Source: Bacteroidota bacterium
GTDB lineage: Bacteria > Bacteroidota > Bacteroidia > 2-12-FULL-35-15
Assembly: GCA_025963725.1 (NCBI GenBank)
Contig: JAOQAE010000002.1
Location: forward strand, 1,292,411-1,356,410
Direction: 5' to 3'
DNA length: 64,000 nucleotides
Notes under the pieces: model-generated
What the model was told of the DNA's origin: nothing
The model's input: the letters and a program-made list of their open reading frames with translations, nothing else
Database searches by the model: none
Translations under genes and position numbers: made by a program
Shown here: one piece after another, positions 60,239 to 64,000 of the stretch
Layout of the letters: each line of letters begins with the position of its first letter
How positions within the stretch are numbered: position 1 is the first letter of the stretch

Positions 60239-61114
60239 TTATTTCTGCGGAAAATCGCCAACTGCAAAAAAACCAACTGGGATCTTTGGCTGTTCATAAT
60301 CGTAAAAGGAAATGTAGAGCGTGGTTTTTTTCTTTTTGCCTTTCTTATCCCTGTATGTTATTTCGTAGCGGTCTATGGATGCAAGCCCCATCAGCCCGTT
60401 CGGCGACTCATAAAACCCGGCGCTGCCCGTACGGATATATTCGAGGGGATTTCCCTGCTCATCGCGCAGCAGATCGAGGTAGGCGCGCTGTCCTCTCGGG
60501 CCGTAGCCTACTTTCACAGGGTTCTCCACTTTGTAACCATAGGTTTTATCCTCTGTTTTATCAACAAGGATCTTATAGGTGTATTTCAGCAGCGCGGGAG
60601 AGGTTGAGTCGCATGATCTATAGATCACACCGGCAACATCGGTCACACCCAGCTCCAGCGCCTTCTCATAGTTCTTGCAGGACTCATCCATTTTCCCCAG
60701 CTCTTTTAACACGGCAGCCTTATTGACATACGCATTTCCCAGCCGCGGGTTTATTTTCAATGCCAGCTCATAATCCGCCAGCGCCGCATCAGGCTTTCCC
60801 ATCATCTTTTTTGCATATCCTCTTTGCCTTACAGCTTCCGCGTATGTTGTATCCTTTGCATAAGCAGTATTATAATCGCTGATGGCGCCTTCATAATCCT
60901 TCATGGCCGATTTTGCCGAGCCCCTGTTAAGGTAGATCATGTGCACATTTTTAAAATCGGGATACCTGCTGATGAACTCGTCCATGATGCTGATCGCCTT
61001 TTCATAATCTTTTGCATTAATGGCAGTAAGCGACTGATTATAGAGCTCTTCAGCAGTTTGTGAAAAGCCCTTGAAGGCAAACAACAGGAACAGGACAGTT
61101 AAAACTTTTCTCAT
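60239..61114 (-). CDS. Secreted TPR-repeat protein
   Basis: 291 residues with a signal peptide (FKGFSQ). TPRs from 24 to about 155 ('KDYEKAISIMDEFISRYPDFKNVH', 'KDYEGAISDYNTAYAKDTTYAEAV', 'GKPDAALADYELALKINPRLGNAY'), then a ~130-residue C-terminal beta domain ('GFYESPNGLMGLASIDRYEITYRDKKGKKKKTTLYISFYDYEQP') without assignment. Confidence 0.88.
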   Translation of the reverse strand: MRKVLTVLFLLFAFKGFSQTAEELYNQSLTAINAKDYEKAISIMDEFISRYPDFKNVHMIYLNRGSAKSAMKDYEGAISDYNTAYAKDTTYAEAVRQRGYAKKMMGKPDAALADYELALKINPRLGNAYVNKAAVLKELGKMDESCKNYEKALELGVTDVAGVIYRSCDSTSPALLKYTYKILVDKTEDKTYGYKVENPVKVGYGPRGQRAYLDLLRDEQGNPLEYIRTGSAGFYESPNGLMGLASIDRYEITYRDKKGKKKKTTLYISFYDYEQPKIPVGFFAVGDFPQK

Positions 61115-61131
61115 TTACTAAAGATATTAAA

Positions 61132-61548
61132 TTATGATTGCCTGCTTCCTGCCTCTGATCTCTCCCTAATGTATTCCCTGAAAATACCACTGATGGTAAG
61201 TATTAAAAAGAACATGAATAAACAGGTTGTTCCCGCAAACAGCCTATCGTCAAAAAAATTCATGTTTTCAAATTTCTTCAGCCAGGAGCATTGCTCTATA
61301 ATAGGAAGCAGCAGGATCATCCCTCCTGCCGGGAAAATATAAAGATCCCTTTTCTTCACCCGGCGCCGCCAGCCAGCGATCAAATAAACGAGAAAGGCAG
61401 TTATCAGCAGGGATTGCATGAACAGTAAAAAATTTCCTGCTCCAAACCCGAGGAGCACCATAAAGAACATAGGCGCTGCAAAATGTGTGGATGACACAAG
61501 GATCAGGCAATACGAAATAGCGGTAAAAACATTCAGGGAGTTCTTCAT
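61132..61548 (-). CDS. Small polytopic membrane protein
   Basis: 138 residues with four predicted helices (about 8-28, 30-58, 70-86, 105-122). No family recognised. Its ATG overlaps the methyltransferase stop by 4 nt (61545-61548), the last gene of a three-gene coupled operon. Confidence 0.75.
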   Translation of the reverse strand: MKNSLNVFTAISYCLILVSSTHFAAPMFFMVLLGFGAGNFLLFMQSLLITAFLVYLIAGWRRRVKKRDLYIFPAGGMILLLPIIEQCSWLKKFENMNFFDDRLFAGTTCLFMFFLILTISGIFREYIRERSEAGSRQS

Positions 61549-62192
61549 TCTGTTCTTTGTGCGATCAGCACGATGTCTGTTGTTTTTGAGCCATCCGGGC
61601 CCGGGTATTCTTTCCGCGTGGTTTCCAGCATCTCAAAGCCATTCTCTTCCAGCGCTTTTATTAAGTAGTCCGATTCGTGGTAATGCATAAAGATCTCGTC
61701 GCCTGTACTTCCTTTTCTTAAGCCGGAATTGCTGTACTCGTCCTCCATGGTGCTAATATAAATTATCCCGCGTGCCCTTATTATTTTTGAAGCATCGCGG
61801 ATCAGCTGTAATGCTTCTTCTTTTGAAAGATAAGGCAGACAAAAACCGCACATTACCGCGTCGTACTTTTCATCAAGCGTCCCGATGTTCCGGCAATCCA
61901 TCAGCCTGAACTCCGCAGCGGGGTTATTGGCTGCGGCAAGGGCGATCATGTTCTCCGACAGGTCGGTGCCAAGGATCTCGAGCTCCGGACGCCTGCTTAA
62001 TAAATATTTTGTAATGTTCCCCGGACCGCAGGCAAGCTCCAGCACTCTTGCATTCCCGGATTTGATCGCATTACAGAAACGATCGAAGGTATCGCCATAC
62101 AGGCTCACATCCATAAACTTGCTTTGATATTCCTTCGCAAGCTTATTGAATATGGCTACCGCATTTTCGTTTTTATCCAGATCCCTGCTCAT
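61545..62192 (-). CDS. Class I SAM-dependent methyltransferase
   Basis: 215 residues. Motif I 'VLELACGPGNITKYLL' (about 55-70), acidic post-I residue 'ILGTDLSENMIALA', motif II 'KYDAVMCGFCLPYL'. The N-terminal 'AVAIFNKLAKEYQSKF' resembles UbiE/small-molecule methyltransferases. Substrate unknown. It overlaps both neighbours by 4 nt. Confidence 0.93.
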   Translation of the reverse strand: MSRDLDKNENAVAIFNKLAKEYQSKFMDVSLYGDTFDRFCNAIKSGNARVLELACGPGNITKYLLSRRPELEILGTDLSENMIALAAANNPAAEFRLMDCRNIGTLDEKYDAVMCGFCLPYLSKEEALQLIRDASKIIRARGIIYISTMEDEYSNSGLRKGSTGDEIFMHYHESDYLIKALEENGFEMLETTRKEYPGPDGSKTTDIVLIAQRTE

Positions 62193-62773
62193 TTCTTTGA
62201 GAAGGGCTTATACTTGCTTGTCGCGCTGATCTTCCCGATCTTAAATCCCAGGCTGGTGGAAAGCTCATTCAGCGTGCTAACGCGGTGCTTTTCGCAGAGC
62301 TTGATGGCGATGAGCGCAGAGGCGCGTGCATCACTTTCTGCATTGTGGTGCTGCAGCCTGATATTGAAATGCCGCGAAACATCACTCAGCTTATGCCCCG
62401 GAAGATTCAGTGTTTCCTTGGAAAGCCGGTAGGTGCAATGATAATCCAACTCCGGGTATTCCAGCTTACTTTGATCGAGCGTGAAGCGAAGCACGCTGGT
62501 ATCGAATGAAGCATTGTGCGCAATGATCGTACGGTTATGAAAATACGGCTTAAGATAATTCCACTGCTCTTTGAAAGTGCCTTTGCTTCTTGTATGGCTA
62601 TCGTCGATGCCGTGTAAATAAGTATTAAAGCTGTCGTAATAGTTCGGAGTCGGCTTCACATAAATATGCTCGGAGCCTATAAGCCGGCCATTTTCAACAA
62701 CAGCGATCCCCACGGAGCAGATGCTGCTCCGGTTGCTGTTGGCTGTTTCAAAATCAATGGCTGTGAAGTTCAT
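62189..62773 (-). CDS. DnaQ-like 3'-5' exonuclease
   Basis: 194 residues. DEDDh motifs are present: Exo I D-x-E in 'TAIDFETANSNRSSICSVGI', Exo II 'IIAHNASFDTSVLRF', Exo III 'HHNAESDARASALIAI'. It is like the epsilon-type exonuclease domain; as a stand-alone protein it may act in DNA or RNA maintenance. First gene of the exonuclease / methyltransferase / membrane-protein operon. Confidence 0.93.
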   Translation of the reverse strand: MNFTAIDFETANSNRSSICSVGIAVVENGRLIGSEHIYVKPTPNYYDSFNTYLHGIDDSHTRSKGTFKEQWNYLKPYFHNRTIIAHNASFDTSVLRFTLDQSKLEYPELDYHCTYRLSKETLNLPGHKLSDVSRHFNIRLQHHNAESDARASALIAIKLCEKHRVSTLNELSTSLGFKIGKISATSKYKPFSKK

Positions 62774-62805
62774 GTATTATTTTTCCTGATGTCCGGCATC
62801 AATTC

Positions 62806-63291
62806 TTATTTTTTCAAACATGCACCTGTTCCAACCAAATCAAAATCAAATTTATCAGAAGGCGGTGTCTCACATTTTTGATCGTTGCATACCTGGTTCT
62901 CGTAAGTGCCGCTGATCTTCACCTTACCCTCAGCATTCAGCCGAACCCTTTGTGTATAAACAACTTTGTTAAAATGCACATACACCGTCTTGCTTATTGT
63001 TTCGTCGTATTGGGGACTTGGTTTTGTTTCACTGACAGGCCCTACAAGCGTGTAGCCCTTTGCCGGCCTGAACATTATCTGTGTCGGGAACACTTCTCCT
63101 TCAGTGCCTTTAAGCTGCACAACGGAGAACGTATGCCATCCTTTTTCGATGGTTACAGTAAATATCAGATCATATTCGCAATCGCTGACCTTTTTAGTGG
63201 AAAGCTTCCATTGCGTGCGGCTTACCTGTGCCTGCAAAGCAAAACCTGTAAGTACAAAGAAGATAATTGCTGAAAAAATATTCTTAGCCAT
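62806..63291 (-). CDS. DsbD N-terminal-domain-like secreted protein
   Basis: 161 residues from ATG 63291 (MAKNIFSAIIFFVLTGFALQAQ), which gives a clean signal peptide; an upstream in-frame start would reach the stop of the AAA gene and add a non-signal-like extension. The mature part 'WKLSTKKVSDCEYDLIFTVTIEKGWHTFSVVQLKG...FRPAKGYTLVGPVSE' and the terminal 'ENQVCNDQKCETPPSDKFDF' match DsbD/TlpA-partner N-domains with a conserved C-x4-C pair. Probably periplasmic thiol-redox related. Confidence 0.82.
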   Translation of the reverse strand: MAKNIFSAIIFFVLTGFALQAQVSRTQWKLSTKKVSDCEYDLIFTVTIEKGWHTFSVVQLKGTEGEVFPTQIMFRPAKGYTLVGPVSETKPSPQYDETISKTVYVHFNKVVYTQRVRLNAEGKVKISGTYENQVCNDQKCETPPSDKFDFDLVGTGACLKK

Positions 63292-63329
63292 AATAACACA
63301 TTTAATAAATGAAGCATTTACTTTTTCAA

Positions 63330-64000
63330 TCAACCGCCAATTTTAAACCCAAGGCTTGCACCTGCAGTGCGCTGCTGCGTTTTGATCTCGAATTCCTTCA
63401 CATCCTCCAGCGTAAGCGTTGCAAGGTGCTGCGGCGTGCGTTCCGCGGAAGGCATTTCCGCGAGGCGCAGGTTCTGGTTCTTGATCGCTTCGGCAACTAC
63501 CTGCCGCACCGTGCGTGCATTACCGAAATGCTTGTCGCGGTTGGCATGCAGGTGTACAAAATAGCTTCTTAAATGATCTTCCGCTTCCGCATCCGGCGTG
63601 ATCTTTTCCTTTGCAAGAATGCCGATCGCAATGGAGATCATCTCTTCCGGCATATAATCCGCGAAGTTAAAAGTACGGTCGAAGCGTGATTTTAAGCCGG
63701 GATTCGACTCAATGAACTCGTGCATGTTATCGGTATAACCGGCTACGATCACGCCGAACTGTCCGCGCAGGTCTTCCATCCTTTTCAGGATCACCTGGAT
63801 CGCTTCCTGTCCGAAGCCGTCGTTCGAATTCTTTCCTGCAAGTGCATACGCTTCATCAATGAATAAAATTCCGCCCTGCGCCTCTTCGATCTTCGCGCCG
63901 GTCTTGATCGCCGTTTGCCCGGTATATCCCGCAACAAGTGATTCCCGGTCCACTTCTACGATGTGTCCGCGCTCAAGCAGTCCGAGCCCTTTGTAGATCT
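63330..64000 (-). CDS. CbbX/SpoVK-like AAA+ ATPase, 5' part cut by window edge
   Basis: The frame continues past the window end ('GLGLLERGHIVEVDRESLVAGYTGQTAIKT'), so the apparent start at 63953, a GTG in V-D-R-E, is internal. Visible are pore-loop 'GYTGQTA', Walker B 'GGILFIDEAYAL', sensor 1 'FGVIVAGYTDNM', arginine 'LKSRFDRTF' and the C-terminal lid. CbbX/SpoVK proteins remodel partner proteins; Bacteroidota homologues are uncharacterised. Walker A lies beyond base 64000. Confidence 0.9.
   Translation of the reverse strand, partial: IYKGLGLLERGHIVEVDRESLVAGYTGQTAIKTGAKIEEAQGGILFIDEAYALAGKNSNDGFGQEAIQVILKRMEDLRGQFGVIVAGYTDNMHEFIESNPGLKSRFDRTFNFADYMPEEMISIAIGILAKEKITPDAEAEDHLRSYFVHLHANRDKHFGNARTVRQVVAEAIKNQNLRLAEMPSAERTPQHLATLTLEDVKEFEIKTQQRTAGASLGFKIGG

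Overview
The window looks like a chromosomal segment of a Bacteroidota species, probably a gliding or particle-feeding Flavobacteriia/Chitinophagia-type organism. The grounds are: two PorP/SprF-family outer-membrane proteins; proteins ending in type IX secretion (T9SS) sorting domains, both the Por type and the gliding-motility-associated type; many secreted TPR and leucine-rich-repeat proteins; and recurrent promoter elements of the TAnnTTTG class, often lying only a few bases before the start codon. No rRNA or tRNA gene was found.

Layout. 1-9.2 kb: a truncated BNR-repeat secreted protein, an OmpA-family protein, a two-gene ECF sigma unit, a large LRR surface protein, a PorP/SprF protein and an AddB-like nuclease. 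9.3-10.3 kb: an AT-rich ABC pair. 10.4-14.2 kb: small accessory genes, including a zinc-ribbon protein with a displaced frame and an acyl-carrier-like membrane protein. 14.26-26.26 kb: a markedly AT-rich defence island. It holds dndC-dndD-dndE, then a ParB-like gene, a helix-turn-helix gene and a nuclease-like gene with a histone-H1-like tail; dndA is on the opposite strand, followed by a HEPN-like/STAND/TPR ATPase and a truncated injection-system-type AAA ATPase. No dndFGH restriction genes are visible in the window. A bipartite 24-bp motif, GTCACAGA-N6-AAAGTGTCCA, occurs three times, each time upstream of and pointing into one of the three outward transcription units (dndC, STAND, AAA).

26.6-40.2 kb: M13 peptidase, fumarylacetoacetase, an FGE-like protein, and three T9SS cargo proteins (LamG, peptidoglycan amidase, GH18 glycosidase) with an LRR protein. 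Imperfect ~105-120 bp intergenic repeats are packed around the cargo promoters. 40.2-42.1 kb: a second AT-rich patch with an ASCH-domain protein and a PIN-GNAT-PUA-like fusion. 42.3-45.8 kb: monofunctional transglycosylase and a TPR / gliding-CTD / SprF unit. 45.8-51.5 kb: purL with a long leader, a membrane protein and an amino-acid permease. 51.6-52.1 kb: a cluster of ~120-bp MITE-like elements. 52.2-64 kb: SDR and amidohydrolase, a GxxExxY cassette flanked by inverted repeats, a beta-barrel protein, a CAP protein, small DUF1801/DUF1697/AHSA1 genes, two secreted TPR proteins, an exonuclease/methyltransferase/membrane-protein operon, a DsbD-N-like protein and a truncated CbbX-like AAA ATPase.

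The most interesting region is the 14-26 kb island. It reads as a phosphorothioate DNA-modification module whose usual restriction partner is replaced by other genes: ParB-like, HTH and a lysine-tailed nuclease-like protein, next to a HEPN-STAND sensor-effector. That functional reading is inference; the gene content and the shared motif are visible in the sequence.
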